Origin: Methyloprofundus sp.
Lineage (GTDB): Bacteria > Pseudomonadota > Gammaproteobacteria > Methylococcales > Methylomonadaceae
Direction of reading: 5' to 3'
DNA: 64,000 nt
Assembly: GCA_014859465.1 (NCBI GenBank)
Contig: JACUUF010000006.1
Span: 1 to 64,000 of the forward strand
Of this stretch, positions 8,426-18,718 are shown in pieces (position 1 is the stretch's first letter; every line of letters starts with the position of its first letter). The position numbers and the translations under genes were made by a program. Below the pieces are notes generated by a model that had not been told where the DNA came from, ran no database searches, and saw only the letters and a list, made by a program, of their open reading frames with translations.

Positions 8426-8677
8426 ATGAGCACAAGCAATAACACGCCCCCTATTCCTTTATCTGCACAGGTAAAGCAAGCTGTAGACAACTACCTAAAA
8501 CAACTTGATGGCTATGACGCGACAGGCTTACATGCCATGGTGCTTGCTGAAGTTGAGAAGCCTTTATTTGAAGCCACACTACAATATTCGGGCTATAATC
8601 AAACTAAAACGGCACAAATTCTTGGCATTAGTCGCAGCACTTTACGTAAGAAAATAGAGCAATACGACTTATCCTAA
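8426..8677 (+). CDS. fis: DNA-binding protein Fis
   Basis: 83-residue nucleoid-associated regulator. The C-terminal helix-turn-helix is clear (YNQTKTAQILGISRSTLRKKIEQYDLS). The N-terminal beta-hairpin arm is shorter than in E. coli Fis (98 aa). It lies directly after dusB and 24 nt before purH on the same strand. Fis normally responds to growth phase and activates rRNA and tRNA promoters. Confidence 0.95.
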   Translation: MSTSNNTPPIPLSAQVKQAVDNYLKQLDGYDATGLHAMVLAEVEKPLFEATLQYSGYNQTKTAQILGISRSTLRKKIEQYDLS

Positions 8678-8701
8678 TCATTCTCAGCCCTAGAGATTTC
8701 C

Positions 8702-10261
8702 ATGAAAAAAAAAGTTACCCGCGCCTTAATCAGTGTTTCTAATAAAACTGGTGTTCTTGATTTTTGTCGTGAACTAGACCAGTTAGGCATAGAACTATTA
8801 TCCACTGGCGGCACAGCAAAATTACTCGCCGAAAATGATATTAACGTCACCGAAGTTTCTGATTACACAGGTTTTCCAGAAATGATGGATGGCCGCGTTA
8901 AAACTTTACACCCAAAAGTACATGGTGGCATTTTAGGTCGTCGTGGTATTGATGACCAAATCATGGCCGCTAATGGCATTAATGCGATTGATATGGTGGT
9001 GGTCAATCTCTACCCTTTTGAAGAAACCGTAGCGAATCCAAATTGCGATTTAGAAACCGCCATTGAAAATATCGACATCGGTGGCCCAACCATGATTCGT
9101 GCTGCGGCTAAAAATCATAATGATGTCGCTATCGTAGTTGATCCTACTGACTACGCAAGCGTGCTCACTGAATTAGTGAACAACGGCAATCAGCTAGCCC
9201 ATCAAACACGCTTTAATCTTGCCTTAAAAAGTTTCGAGCACACCGCAAAATACGATACCGCTATCTCAATTTACTTAGGCAACGTCAATAAACAACAATT
9301 TCCAGAAACGCTGAATTTACAATTCCACAAATTGCAAAACATGCGTTACGGCGAGAATCCACACCAAAAAGCGGCTTTCTACCAAGAAAAATCGCCTGCA
9401 TCAGGGACCATTTCGGCTGCTAAACAGCTACAAGGTAAAGAGCTTTCTTACAATAATATCGCTGATACCGATGCCGCACTAGAATGCGTTAAATCATTCG
9501 AAGAAAAGCCAACTTGCGTTATCGTCAAGCATGCCAACCCTTGTGGTGTGGCGCAAGCCGATTCATTATTGGCAGCTTACGATTTAGCTTATGCGACTGA
9601 TCCTACTTCTGCGTTTGGCGGCATTATCGCCTTTAACCGCGAATTAGATGAAGCAACTGCGGCAGAAATTATTAAACGTCAGTTTGTTGAAGTGATTATC
9701 GCGCCAACCGTTAGTAAAGCAGCACAAGAGGTCTTAGCGGAAAAACAAAATGTTCGCGTCTTAGAATGCGGTATTTGGAACAGTGGCAACGAACCTTGTT
9801 TTGATTTCAAACGCGTTTCAGGCGGCTTATTAGTCCAAGATAAAGACTTCGGCAGCATTAGCGCCGCAGAAGTAAAGGTCGTCAGTAAACGGGCACCAAC
9901 AGCACAAGAAATGACCGATTTATTATTTACTTGGAAAGTGGCTAAATTTGTTAAATCAAACGCTATCGTGTATTGCCAAGGCGGGCGCACCATTGGTGTG
10001 GGTGCCGGTCAAATGAGCCGCGTTTACTCCGCTAAAGTTGCTGGCATAAAAGCCGCCGATGAAGGCTTAACCGTTGCTGGATCAGTCATGGCTTCCGATG
10101 CCTTCTTCCCGTTTAGAGATGGCTTAGATGCAGCGGCACAAGCAGGCATTACCGCCGTGATTCAACCGGGCGGCTCTATGCGTGATGCCGAAGTCATTGC
10201 CGCAGCAGATGAGCATAATATCGCGATGGTGTTTACTGGCATGCGTCATTTTAGGCATTAA
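8702..10261 (+). CDS. purH: Bifunctional AICAR transformylase/IMP cyclohydrolase
   Basis: Catalyses the last two steps of IMP synthesis. The 519-residue protein has an N-terminal MGS-like IMP cyclohydrolase domain ([34 protein letters not shown]) and a C-terminal AICAR transformylase domain ([41 protein letters not shown]). The length is normal. It ends FTGMRHFRH. Together with purD 121 nt downstream it forms a purine pair. A palindromic repeat sits between them. Confidence 0.97.
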   Translation: MKKKVTRALISVSNKTGVLDFCRELDQLGIELLSTGGTAKLLAENDINVTEVSDYTGFPEMMDGRVKTLHPKVHGGILGRRGIDDQIMAANGINAIDMVVVNLYPFEETVANPNCDLETAIENIDIGGPTMIRAAAKNHNDVAIVVDPTDYASVLTELVNNGNQLAHQTRFNLALKSFEHTAKYDTAISIYLGNVNKQQFPETLNLQFHKLQNMRYGENPHQKAAFYQEKSPASGTISAAKQLQGKELSYNNIADTDAALECVKSFEEKPTCVIVKHANPCGVAQADSLLAAYDLAYATDPTSAFGGIIAFNRELDEATAAEIIKRQFVEVIIAPTVSKAAQEVLAEKQNVRVLECGIWNSGNEPCFDFKRVSGGLLVQDKDFGSISAAEVKVVSKRAPTAQEMTDLLFTWKVAKFVKSNAIVYCQGGRTIGVGAGQMSRVYSAKVAGIKAADEGLTVAGSVMASDAFFPFRDGLDAAAQAGITAVIQPGGSMRDAEVIAAADEHNIAMVFTGMRHFRH

Positions 10262-10282
10262 AAAACAGCCCCTATCCTCGTG

Positions 10283-10326
10283 TGGGAGTCGCTTTAGCCA
10301 CGAAATCGCGACTAAATTCGCTCCCA
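10283..10326. repeat. REP-like imperfect palindrome between purH and purD
   Basis: A 44-nt imperfect palindrome. The left arm begins TGGGAGTCGCTTTAGCCACGA and the right arm, read on the other strand, begins TGGGAGCGAATTTAGTCGCGA. The outer six base pairs are exact. There is no T-tract, so it looks more like an extragenic palindromic repeat than a terminator. A related short palindrome with a TGTAGAAGCCGCTCC core is at 28720-28738. Confidence 0.6.
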
Positions 10327-10382
10327 TAAAAAATCATACTCTTTAATAAAAACCTATCATTTAACCCTCTCTGGTTTACATT

Positions 10383-11657
10383 ATGAAAATTCTTATTGTC
10401 GGTAGTGGCGGGCGCGAGCATGCACTTGCCTGGAAAGCGAGCCAATCCCCTAAAGTAACCAACGTTTTTGTCGCTCCCGGCAATGCCGGCACCGCTTTAG
10501 AAGATAAACTCATTAATATCGACTTTGCAGTTGAAGATATAGCCGGCTTATTGGCTTTCGCACAAAAAGAAGCCATCGATTTAACCATCATTGGCCCTGA
10601 AATTCCGTTAGTTTTAGGTATCGTTGATGCATTTCAAGCGGCCGGACTAAAATGTTTCGGCCCTAGCGCTAAAGCGGCGCAATTAGAAGGATCAAAAAAA
10701 TTCTGCAAAGATTTTATGGCTCGTCATAATATTGCTACCGCAGCGTATGACACGTTTACTGAAGTCCAAGCCGCTATTGACTATATCAAAGCCAAAGGTG
10801 CGCCGATTGTCATTAAAGCCGATGGTCTGGCCGCTGGCAAAGGCGTGATTGTCGCGCAAACTGAAGCTGAAGCAATTTCTGCGGTTGAAGATATGCTTTC
10901 CGGGAATAGTTTTGGCGCAGCGGGTAATCGCGTCGTTATCGAAGAATTTCTAGTTGGCGAAGAAGCCAGCTTTATTGTCATTGCCGATGGCATACAAGCC
11001 TTGCCCATGGCTAGCTCGCAAGATCATAAAGCGCGCGATAATGGCGATTTAGGGCCTAATACTGGGGGCATGGGCGCTTACTCTCCCGCGCCAATCGTAA
11101 CAGACGAAATTCATCAACGCGTTATGGATGAAGTGATTAACCCAACATTAAAAGGCATGGCTGATGATGGCATTCCTTACACGGGCTTTTTATATGCTGG
11201 CTTAATGATCTCTCCTACTGGCGACATCAAAGTACTGGAATATAACTGCCGTTTTGGTGACCCTGAAACACAGCCGATTATGATGCGCCTAAAAAGCGAC
11301 CTTGTAGCGCTATGTGATGCCGCACTAACACAAGATCTAGCTAACATCACCACTGAGTGGGATGAGCGCAGCGCCTTAGGCGTTGTTTTAGCGGCAGGAG
11401 GTTATCCTGATAGCTATGCCAAAGGCGCAATCATCAGCGGCTTACCAACCACTGAAAATGCAGATAGCAAAGTGTTTCATGCCGGAACCAAACTACAAAA
11501 TGGTCACGTTATAACCAATGGCGGACGCGTTTTATGCGCCTGCGCTTTAGGCAGCAGTATTAAAGAAGCACAAGACAAAGCTTATGAATTAACCAATCAA
11601 ATCAGCTGGGATAAGCTTTATTACCGCACTGATATTGGATTTAAAGCATTGAAATAA
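10383..11657 (+). CDS. purD: Phosphoribosylamine-glycine ligase
   Basis: Second step of de novo purine synthesis, ATP-dependent formation of GAR. The 424-residue ATP-grasp enzyme has the N-terminal MKILIVGSGGREHALAWK, GPEIPLVLGI, an ATP-grasp core with KADGLAAGKGV, EEFLVGEEASF, and the signature LEYNCRFGDPETQ. Length and ends are normal for the family. The start at ATG 10383 matches the conserved N-terminus exactly. Confidence 0.97.
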   Translation: MKILIVGSGGREHALAWKASQSPKVTNVFVAPGNAGTALEDKLINIDFAVEDIAGLLAFAQKEAIDLTIIGPEIPLVLGIVDAFQAAGLKCFGPSAKAAQLEGSKKFCKDFMARHNIATAAYDTFTEVQAAIDYIKAKGAPIVIKADGLAAGKGVIVAQTEAEAISAVEDMLSGNSFGAAGNRVVIEEFLVGEEASFIVIADGIQALPMASSQDHKARDNGDLGPNTGGMGAYSPAPIVTDEIHQRVMDEVINPTLKGMADDGIPYTGFLYAGLMISPTGDIKVLEYNCRFGDPETQPIMMRLKSDLVALCDAALTQDLANITTEWDERSALGVVLAAGGYPDSYAKGAIISGLPTTENADSKVFHAGTKLQNGHVITNGGRVLCACALGSSIKEAQDKAYELTNQISWDKLYYRTDIGFKALK

Positions 11658-11673
11658 AAGTATAATCTCATTT

Positions 11674-11713
11674 TGTGAGCGGGACTTTAGTCATGCTTAA
11701 AGTCCCGCTCACA
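11674..11713. repeat. Perfect 16-bp inverted repeat after purD
   Basis: TGTGAGCGGGACTTTA (11674-11689) and TAAAGTCCCGCTCACA (11698-11713) form a perfect 16-bp stem with an 8-nt loop. It may end the purD transcript, but no T-run follows. It could equally be a palindromic repeat or an operator for the next gene, whose start is 23 nt away. Confidence 0.6.
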
Positions 11714-11736
11714 ACACCCTTACAAAAATCAATAAC

Positions 11737-13029
11737 GTGACCAAGCTTCTACATATCCCCGAAAATCACGCCCTACGCTTTAGCTTGCATAACGAGATCC
11801 ATGCGCGCCCACCTGTCTCGCTAAAGCTCCCTGTCAGTGCCAGCCATCTTGCTTTAACACTAAATGAAGCGGAAAAAGCGCAAGAGTATGAGCATTTAAA
11901 AATTTTATGCAGCCGCTTTGCGGTCAATCCACCGCCGAGAAAAGCAAGTCACTTCACGGCTACGTTTGATACTTTTTTATTTCATTGGGAACAACACGGT
12001 GAATTTAGTACCTATTGCTTTTATGTCAAAACCGTCGATAGCGATAAGCCATTTGCTAAACCTGCATTAGCCTATGCACCAATGGATTGGTTAGATCAAC
12101 TGGTAGGTAAATCGATTGTCGCAGCACATGCAGTGATTATGCCAGCTACCGATCAAGTCCCCAGTACGGCCGAGGTTAGTCATTACTTTGAAGGCAATGC
12201 GCTTGTGGGCTCACAAGTAACCGGCGGTGACGCGACTGCTTTCACCGATTTTCGCATACATAATGACGGCTTTAGTCGCTTTCTCATCTTTGACAAGCAA
12301 TTACTATCACAACAAGCCGGTCGCTTATTACAACGCCTGTTTGAAATTGAAGTGTATCGCGTCATGTCTCTGCTTGCCTTTCCCGTCGCGCAAGCACTTG
12401 CACCACTGGCAAGTACAGCAGAGCAGCGCTTATCCGAAATTACCACCGATATGGCGCAACATGATTGTGATGATGGCTTATTATTAGAGCAACTCACTCG
12501 GCTTGCCGCAGAAGTTGAAAGCCATATTTCACACAGCCAATTTCGCTTTGGAGCCGCACATGCTTATCATAAAATCGTCAATCAACGCATCACCGATATT
12601 CGAGAAGTTAAAATTCAAGGCGTACAAACCATCGGTGAATTTTTAGGCAAACGTTTGCAGCCGGCGATTACCACGTGCCAATCAACCGCCAAACGCTTCA
12701 GCTTGCTTTCAGAAAGAATTAGCAATGCCAGCCAGCTACTCCGTACCCGTGTCGATATTTCCATAGAACGGCAAAACCAGGCCTTACTGACTTCTATGGA
12801 TTTACGCGTAAAAATGCAATTACGCTTTCAGGAAACAGTGGAAGGCTTATCCATAGTCGCCATTACTAGCTATATAGTCAGCCTATTGAATTCGGCGGCT
12901 AAAGCGCTAAACAGTGCAGAATTAACCACAATTAAACCTGAAATAGTTTCCGGCGTCGCTATTCCTATCGTGTTCATAATCGTTGCTATTGGCGTGCGCC
13001 GTTTACATAAAAAAATCAAAGCTAGTTGA
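11737..13029 (+). CDS. DUF3422 family membrane protein
   Basis: 430-residue protein starting with GTG at 11737. The N-terminus NHALRFSLHNEIHARPP is the hallmark of DUF3422 proteins, which are widespread in proteobacteria and of unknown function. The C-terminal 80 residues contain two hydrophobic helices separated by a short loop, after a long helical region (AEVESHISHSQFRF to RISNASQLLRTRVD). This suggests an inner-membrane protein with a large cytoplasmic domain. It stands alone between purD and the convergent groEL gene. Confidence 0.85.
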   Translation: MTKLLHIPENHALRFSLHNEIHARPPVSLKLPVSASHLALTLNEAEKAQEYEHLKILCSRFAVNPPPRKASHFTATFDTFLFHWEQHGEFSTYCFYVKTVDSDKPFAKPALAYAPMDWLDQLVGKSIVAAHAVIMPATDQVPSTAEVSHYFEGNALVGSQVTGGDATAFTDFRIHNDGFSRFLIFDKQLLSQQAGRLLQRLFEIEVYRVMSLLAFPVAQALAPLASTAEQRLSEITTDMAQHDCDDGLLLEQLTRLAAEVESHISHSQFRFGAAHAYHKIVNQRITDIREVKIQGVQTIGEFLGKRLQPAITTCQSTAKRFSLLSERISNASQLLRTRVDISIERQNQALLTSMDLRVKMQLRFQETVEGLSIVAITSYIVSLLNSAAKALNSAELTTIKPEIVSGVAIPIVFIIVAIGVRRLHKKIKAS

Positions 13030-13142
13030 TCACAAATTATTTCCTAAGGCTAAATACCTAACTACAAGGTAAGTTTCAATCAGCTAATATAAAAACAACC
13101 ACACAAGCGAACTAAAAATCTATTCACTTTCAGCATAAAAAA

Positions 13143-13170
13143 GCCCCGCTATCTTTACAGATAACGGGGC
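13143..13170. terminator. Intrinsic terminator between DUF3422 gene and groEL
   Basis: GCCCCGCTATCT (13143-13154), loop TTAC, AGATAACGGGGC (13159-13170) make a 12-bp stem with one mismatch. Six A residues precede it and a short T-run follows, so it can work in both directions for the two convergent genes. It lies 36 nt beyond the groEL stop. Confidence 0.85.
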
Positions 13171-13205
13171 TTTTATTTAAGCAAACAGAGGCAATAAGCG
13201 CGAGC

Positions 13206-14870
<1,665 letters not shown>

Positions 14871-14912
14871 TTATTGGTTGAATGTTAGTATCAATTCTAA
14901 GTGCATCTAGGT

Positions 14913-15200
14913 TTAACCTAAGATACCCATAATATCGTCTTCACGCATCACGATAACTTCTTCACCGTCGATTTTAACTTCGCTACCCGAGTATTTACCA
15001 AATAACACTCTATCACCGACTTTAACGTGTAATTCATGCACTTGACCGTTATCTAAAACTTTACCCGTACCCACGGCTAATACTTCGCCTTCGCTTGGCT
15101 TTTCGGTAGCAGAACCAGGTAAAACGATACCACCGGCTGTTTTTGTTTCTTCTGCAACACGTTTAACGATCACACGGTCGTGTAAAGGGCGTATTTTCAT
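14913..15200 (-). CDS. groES: Co-chaperonin GroES (10 kDa)
   Basis: 95-residue heptameric lid of the GroEL cage. It has [14 protein letters not shown], the mobile-loop region [18 protein letters not shown], and the C-terminal [13 protein letters not shown] good ribosome site (TAGGAGA) lies just upstream of the ATG. It is the first gene of groESL. Confidence 0.98.
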   Translation of the reverse strand: MKIRPLHDRVIVKRVAEETKTAGGIVLPGSATEKPSEGEVLAVGTGKVLDNGQVHELHVKVGDRVLFGKYSGSEVKIDGEEVIVMREDDIMGILG

Positions 15201-15248
15201 TCAAATATCTCCTAAAATAATAATAAAAAATTAAAAAACTAAAATCGA

Positions 15249-15275
15249 TTAGCACTCACTTAATACGAGTGCTAA
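15249..15275 (-). promoter_or_regulatory. CIRCE operator (HrcA-binding site)
   Basis: TTAGCACTC at 15249-15257, nine spacer bases, GAGTGCTAA at 15267-15275. This is an exact match to the CIRCE consensus TTAGCACTC-N9-GAGTGCTAA. It lies between the groES promoter and start codon, overlapping the last base of the -10 element, so HrcA repression of groESL is expected. The hrcA gene itself is not in this window. Confidence 0.93.
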
Positions 15276-15302
15276 TAATAATCCACTTTTGCAGTCTGTC
15301 AA
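15275..15302 (-). promoter_or_regulatory. Sigma-70 promoter of groES-groEL
   Basis: On the minus strand the -35 is TTGACA (15297-15302), the spacer is 16 bp, and the -10 is TATTAT (15275-15280). Transcription would begin inside the CIRCE operator. I do not see a sigma-32 type promoter here, consistent with HrcA-type control. Confidence 0.75.
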
Positions 15303-15349
15303 GTTTGTGGCATCATTCATCTCCTGCTTACCGAAAACGACATGCAAAA

Positions 15350-16102
15350 ATGAACGACGATCAACTCTTACGCTACAGCCGTCAAATCATGCTCCCGCAA
15401 GTGGACATTGAAGGGCAAGAAAAACTACTGAATGCCCGCCTACTGATTATTGGTGCTGGCGGACTAGGCTCTCCTGCTGCGATGTATCTTGCTGCAGCGG
15501 GAGTGGGCAATATCACTATTTATGATAATGACCAAGTTGACTTATCCAATTTACAACGACAGATAGCTCATTACACAAACGATATTGGGACAGATAAAGT
15601 CATTTCAACCCAGCACACATTAAATAATATAAATCCTGATATAAAAGTGTTTGCTTGCAAGCAACGCTTAGCTGGCGACGCTTTGGAAAATGCCGTTAGC
15701 AATGCAGATATAGTCTTGGATTGTTCAGATAATTTTAGTACACGCTTTGCTATCAATAGCGCCTGCGTAAAACAGAAAACAGCATTAGTATCAGGGGCGG
15801 CAATTCGCTTTGAAGGACAAGTCAGTGTTTTTACCCCAGGACATAACGACAGCCCTTGCTATAACTGTTTATACGCAGAAAGTGGTGAAGAATTACAAAA
15901 TTGCGCCACCAATGGCGTTATTGCACCGATTACTGGCATTATTGGCAGCATTCAGGCTATGGAAGCCTTGAAATTGATTATGAATATTGGCGAAAGCCTG
16001 GCGGGGCGTTTATTATTGTTAGATGGCTTATCTATGCAATGGAATGAAATGAAATTACGTAAAAACGTTAATTGCCCAACTTGTAGAGCCTTAAACAACT
16101 AA
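15350..16102 (+). CDS. moeB: Molybdopterin-synthase adenylyltransferase (MoeB/ThiF family)
   Basis: E1-like enzyme that adenylates the C-terminal Gly-Gly of a sulfur carrier (MoaD, or ThiS in ThiF). The 250-residue product starts MNDDQLLRYSRQI, has the nucleotide-binding GAGGLGSPAAMYLAAAGVG, NLQRQ, and two zinc CxxC pairs (CYNC and CPTC). The open frame extends upstream to 15269, but that start would lie inside the CIRCE site, and homology begins at the ATG at 15350. MoeB is favoured over ThiF because no thiamine genes are nearby, although context does not settle it. Confidence 0.88.
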   Translation: MNDDQLLRYSRQIMLPQVDIEGQEKLLNARLLIIGAGGLGSPAAMYLAAAGVGNITIYDNDQVDLSNLQRQIAHYTNDIGTDKVISTQHTLNNINPDIKVFACKQRLAGDALENAVSNADIVLDCSDNFSTRFAINSACVKQKTALVSGAAIRFEGQVSVFTPGHNDSPCYNCLYAESGEELQNCATNGVIAPITGIIGSIQAMEALKLIMNIGESLAGRLLLLDGLSMQWNEMKLRKNVNCPTCRALNN

Positions 16103-16208
16103 AAATAAGCATGAAATAAATCAAATAGGGAACGTTTTTCAGCCTGCCTTAATAAATCGGCAAAAGGGTAGGCACCGCCCACCCCATGAAACGTTTGAAA
16201 CTGAAATT

Positions 16209-16343
16209 TTACTCACTATCACCTTCAGCTCTAGCCTCTTCATGCTTTTTAACATATTTATAAATAAAGTATCCTAACGGTGCAAAAGCAGCCCCTGCGA
16301 CAATCCACATTAAAATAGTCATCAAAATAATATCACCAGTCAT
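16209..16343 (-). CDS. Unrecognised 44-residue single-helix membrane protein
   Basis: Minus-strand frame: ATG at 16343, stop at 16209. A strong ribosome site (GGAGG) lies 7-8 nt before the start. The product begins MTGDIILM, has one transmembrane helix (about residues 4-32, including AGAAFAPLGYFIYKY), then a charged cytoplasmic tail (KKHEEARAEGDSE). I do not recognise a family. A good promoter is present at 16393-16421. It lies divergently upstream of pqqA, so it may be a small inner-membrane partner of PQQ-dependent or respiratory enzymes, but nothing in the sequence proves this. Confidence 0.72.
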   Translation of the reverse strand: MTGDIILMTILMWIVAGAAFAPLGYFIYKYVKKHEEARAEGDSE

Positions 16344-16392
16344 AACCCACCTCCGAAAATTTTATTATTTTTAACCCAATATGAGAGAACCA

Positions 16393-16421
16393 AATATAAC
16401 GCGCCCTTGCTATTCTCACAA
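16393..16421 (-). promoter_or_regulatory. Sigma-70 promoter of the 44-residue membrane protein gene
   Basis: Minus strand: -35 TTGTGA (16416-16421), 17-bp spacer, -10 TATATT (16393-16398). Transcription would start about 45 nt before the ATG at 16343. Supports the small gene as real. Confidence 0.6.
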
Positions 16422-16453
16422 GTATATTATGTGTATTTAGCTTGTTATCGAAG

Positions 16454-16482
16454 TTGCCAAACAAAAAACTTCATCGTATACT
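16454..16482 (+). promoter_or_regulatory. Sigma-70 promoter of the pqq cluster
   Basis: -35 TTGCCA (16454-16459), 17-bp spacer, -10 TATACT (16477-16482). Predicted start near 16489 gives a leader of about 64 nt before pqqA. Good consensus match and correct position. Confidence 0.7.
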
Positions 16483-16552
16483 GACAATCAGCTTACTTGA
16501 TCAAGCTAGCATAATAAAAATTAAATATTTAAATATTAATCCGGAGAAATTT

Positions 16553-16627
16553 ATGAAATGGGAAACACCTGCTTATACTGATTTACGTTTTGGTTTTGAA
16601 GTCACTATGTACATCTACAACCGTTAA
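16553..16627 (+). CDS. pqqA: PQQ precursor peptide PqqA
   Basis: 24-residue ribosomal precursor of pyrroloquinoline quinone. It starts MKWETPAYTDLRFGFE and ends MYIYNR. Glu16 and Tyr20, the residues cross-linked by PqqE and turned into the cofactor, are both in place. A GGAG ribosome site at 16543-16546 fixes the ATG at 16553; a longer open frame from 16442 in the same phase is not the gene. A terminator follows, so pqqA can be expressed well above the downstream enzymes. Confidence 0.97.
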   Translation: MKWETPAYTDLRFGFEVTMYIYNR

Positions 16628-16645
16628 TCATTCGGTTCAGAAATG

Positions 16646-16675
16646 AAAGGGCTCTTTATTGAGCCCTTTTTTTTT
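16646..16675 (+). terminator. Terminator/attenuator between pqqA and pqqB
   Basis: AAAGGGCTC (16646-16654), loop TTTATT, GAGCCCTTT (16661-16669), followed by an unbroken run of T. A canonical intrinsic terminator 18 nt after the pqqA stop. It would uncouple the abundant peptide transcript from the enzyme genes, a known pattern in PQQ clusters. Confidence 0.9.
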
Positions 16676-16710
16676 GTCTACTATTTCTAAATAAAATAAA
16701 ATAAAACATC

Positions 16711-17619
16711 ATGAAAATAAGAGTTCTCGGCTCAGGCGCTGGTGGTGGTTTTCCCCAATGGAACTGCAGTTGCCCAAATTGTAAAGCGGTAAGAGCAGGC
16801 ACCATCAAAGCCAGCAGGCGCAATCAATCCTCTATTGCCATTTCATCAGATAGCGAACGCTGGGTATTATTTAATGCTTCACCGGATGTACGCGCCCAAT
16901 TAGAAAATTTCCCAGAAATTCATCCTAAAAATAAAGTACGCGGTACCGGCATAGAAGCCATTGTTCTCATTGATTCTCAGATTGATCATGCTACTGGACT
17001 ACTGATACTGCGTGAAGGCGATCCGCTGAATATTTATTGCACCGAGATGGTCAAGCAAGATTTAACCACTGGCTTCCCTATTTTTAATATTTTGGAACAC
17101 TTTTGTGGCGTTAATGAGCATGCTATTCCCTTAAACGGCGACGCCTTTAGCATACCTAATATCGATGATCTTGAATTCACCGCCTTAGCCCTTAAAAGTA
17201 AAGCGCCGCCGTATTCACCGCACCGAAACGATCCGCACGAAGGTGATAATATCGGCATAATCATTCGCCAAATCTCAACCGGAAAAACCACTTTTTACGC
17301 ACCAGGCCTAGGCTTAATAGAACCACACGTAGAAAAAGCAATGGCTGAAGCCGATTGCGTTATCGTAGACGGTACCGTTTGGACTGAGGATGAACTTGCT
17401 AGCGTGGGCCGCCCTTTGTTGGCTAGAAAAATTGGTCATTTACCGCAATCCGGTGAAGGTGGCATGATCGAATTTTTAGACACCTTAGCAAAACCACGTA
17501 AAGTGCTAATCCATATTAACAATACCAACCCGATTCTCAATGATGAATCAGAAGAACGCGCGATACTGACTAAACACGGTATAGAAGTATCATTCGACAA
17601 CATGCATATCGAGCTATAA
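16711..17619 (+). CDS. pqqB: PQQ biosynthesis protein PqqB
   Basis: 302-residue metallo-beta-lactamase-fold protein needed for PQQ formation, thought to hydroxylate the tyrosine of the PqqA-derived intermediate. It has [19 protein letters not shown], the structural zinc site [17 protein letters not shown], and C-terminal HINNTNPIL. Length is normal. It is followed after 2 nt by pqqC. Confidence 0.97.
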   Translation: MKIRVLGSGAGGGFPQWNCSCPNCKAVRAGTIKASRRNQSSIAISSDSERWVLFNASPDVRAQLENFPEIHPKNKVRGTGIEAIVLIDSQIDHATGLLILREGDPLNIYCTEMVKQDLTTGFPIFNILEHFCGVNEHAIPLNGDAFSIPNIDDLEFTALALKSKAPPYSPHRNDPHEGDNIGIIIRQISTGKTTFYAPGLGLIEPHVEKAMAEADCVIVDGTVWTEDELASVGRPLLARKIGHLPQSGEGGMIEFLDTLAKPRKVLIHINNTNPILNDESEERAILTKHGIEVSFDNMHIEL

Positions 17620-17621
17620 TT

Positions 17622-18347
17622 ATGACTAAGCAAACGCCTTGGACGCGAGAAGAATTTGCAGCCAAATTGCACGGCATGGAAAAGTTTTATCACATTCATC
17701 ACCCTATGCACATCTTGATGAATGAAGGCAAACTAACAAAAAAACAACTGCAAGGCTGGGTTGCGAATCGATTTTATTATCAAATCATGATTCCAATTAA
17801 AGATGCTAATATTTTAGCTAATTGCCCAGATCGTGAAACTCGTGCGCTATGGACACAACGCATCTTAGATCACGACGGTCACCCAGGAGATCCGGGCGGC
17901 ATCGAAGCCTGGATACAACTAGGCATAGCCGTTGGCATGACGCGCGCAGAAGTCACTTCTTTAGAGCATGTCTTACCGGGCGTTAAATTTGCCGTTGACG
18001 CTTATGTAAATTTCGCACGCAATTCAGAATGGCATGAAGCCGCCAGCTCATCATTAACAGAATTATTCGCACCTAAAATCCATCAACAACGTCTCAGTAA
18101 TTGGCCGGAGCTTTACCCTTGGGTAGAAGAAGAAGGCTATATTTATTTCCGCAAACGTCTCACTGAAGCGCGTCGTGATGTTGAGCACGGCCTACAAATA
18201 ACGCTGGATTATTACCAAACCCGCGCGCAACAAGAACGCATGCTGGAAATTTTAAAATTCAAATTAAATGTTTTATGGAGCATGGCTGATGCGATGTATA
18301 TGGCCTACATCAATGATATGCCTCCTTATTTTAACGTTAAAGATTAA
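17622..18347 (+). CDS. pqqC: Pyrroloquinoline-quinone synthase PqqC
   Basis: Cofactorless oxidase that carries out ring closure and the final oxidation to PQQ. The 241-residue helical protein contains the conserved YHIHHPMH near residue 22, [11 protein letters not shown], and [15 protein letters not shown]. Length matches the family. A palindromic repeat separates it from pqqD. Confidence 0.97.
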   Translation: MTKQTPWTREEFAAKLHGMEKFYHIHHPMHILMNEGKLTKKQLQGWVANRFYYQIMIPIKDANILANCPDRETRALWTQRILDHDGHPGDPGGIEAWIQLGIAVGMTRAEVTSLEHVLPGVKFAVDAYVNFARNSEWHEAASSSLTELFAPKIHQQRLSNWPELYPWVEEEGYIYFRKRLTEARRDVEHGLQITLDYYQTRAQQERMLEILKFKLNVLWSMADAMYMAYINDMPPYFNVKD

Positions 18348-18357
18348 TTAAGTTGTC

Positions 18358-18413
18358 GGGTGGACAGATCCGCGATTGATGCAGATTTTGCTATAAGCAG
18401 ACTGAATCCGCCC
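18358..18413. repeat. Imperfect palindrome between pqqC and pqqD
   Basis: GGGTGGA at 18358-18364 pairs with TCCGCCC at 18407-18413 with one mismatch. Partial pairing continues inward. It occupies most of the 98-nt gap between two genes that are usually close together, so it probably inserted as an extragenic repeat. It could form a hairpin in the pqq transcript. Confidence 0.45.
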
Positions 18414-18445
18414 TACTTTTAAATACAACACTCAAGCAAAATAAC

Positions 18446-18718
18446 ATGAGCCTTAACCCAGAACAAAAAATTCAATTTTCCCCTATGCACCGGCTACAGT
18501 GGGAAGAAGCTCAACAAAAAGATGTTATACTTTACCCCGAAGGCATGGTGGAATTAAACCAAAGTTCCGCAGCAATATTAAAACTCTGCGATGGCACACG
18601 TAACCTAGATCAACTGGTTACCGACTTGGAAGAAAAATTTGCCACCACAGGCTTACGAAACGATATTTCAGGCTTTTTAGAGGTAGCACTAGGCAATGGC
18701 TGGATCCAACAAAACTAA
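18446..18718 (+). CDS. pqqD: PQQ biosynthesis peptide chaperone PqqD
   Basis: 90-residue RiPP recognition element that binds PqqA and presents it to PqqE. It shows the family blocks [31 protein letters not shown] and [17 protein letters not shown]. Its last 23 nt overlap the start of pqqE, implying translational coupling of the two partners. Confidence 0.96.
   Translation: MSLNPEQKIQFSPMHRLQWEEAQQKDVILYPEGMVELNQSSAAILKLCDGTRNLDQLVTDLEEKFATTGLRNDISGFLEVALGNGWIQQN

Noticed and set aside
15269-15349. Upstream extension of moeB
   Set aside because: It would start inside the CIRCE operator and lacks homology; ATG 15350 matches the family.
16442-16552. Upstream extension of pqqA to 61 codons
   Set aside because: It contains the pqqA promoter, and a ribosome site fixes the 24-residue peptide.
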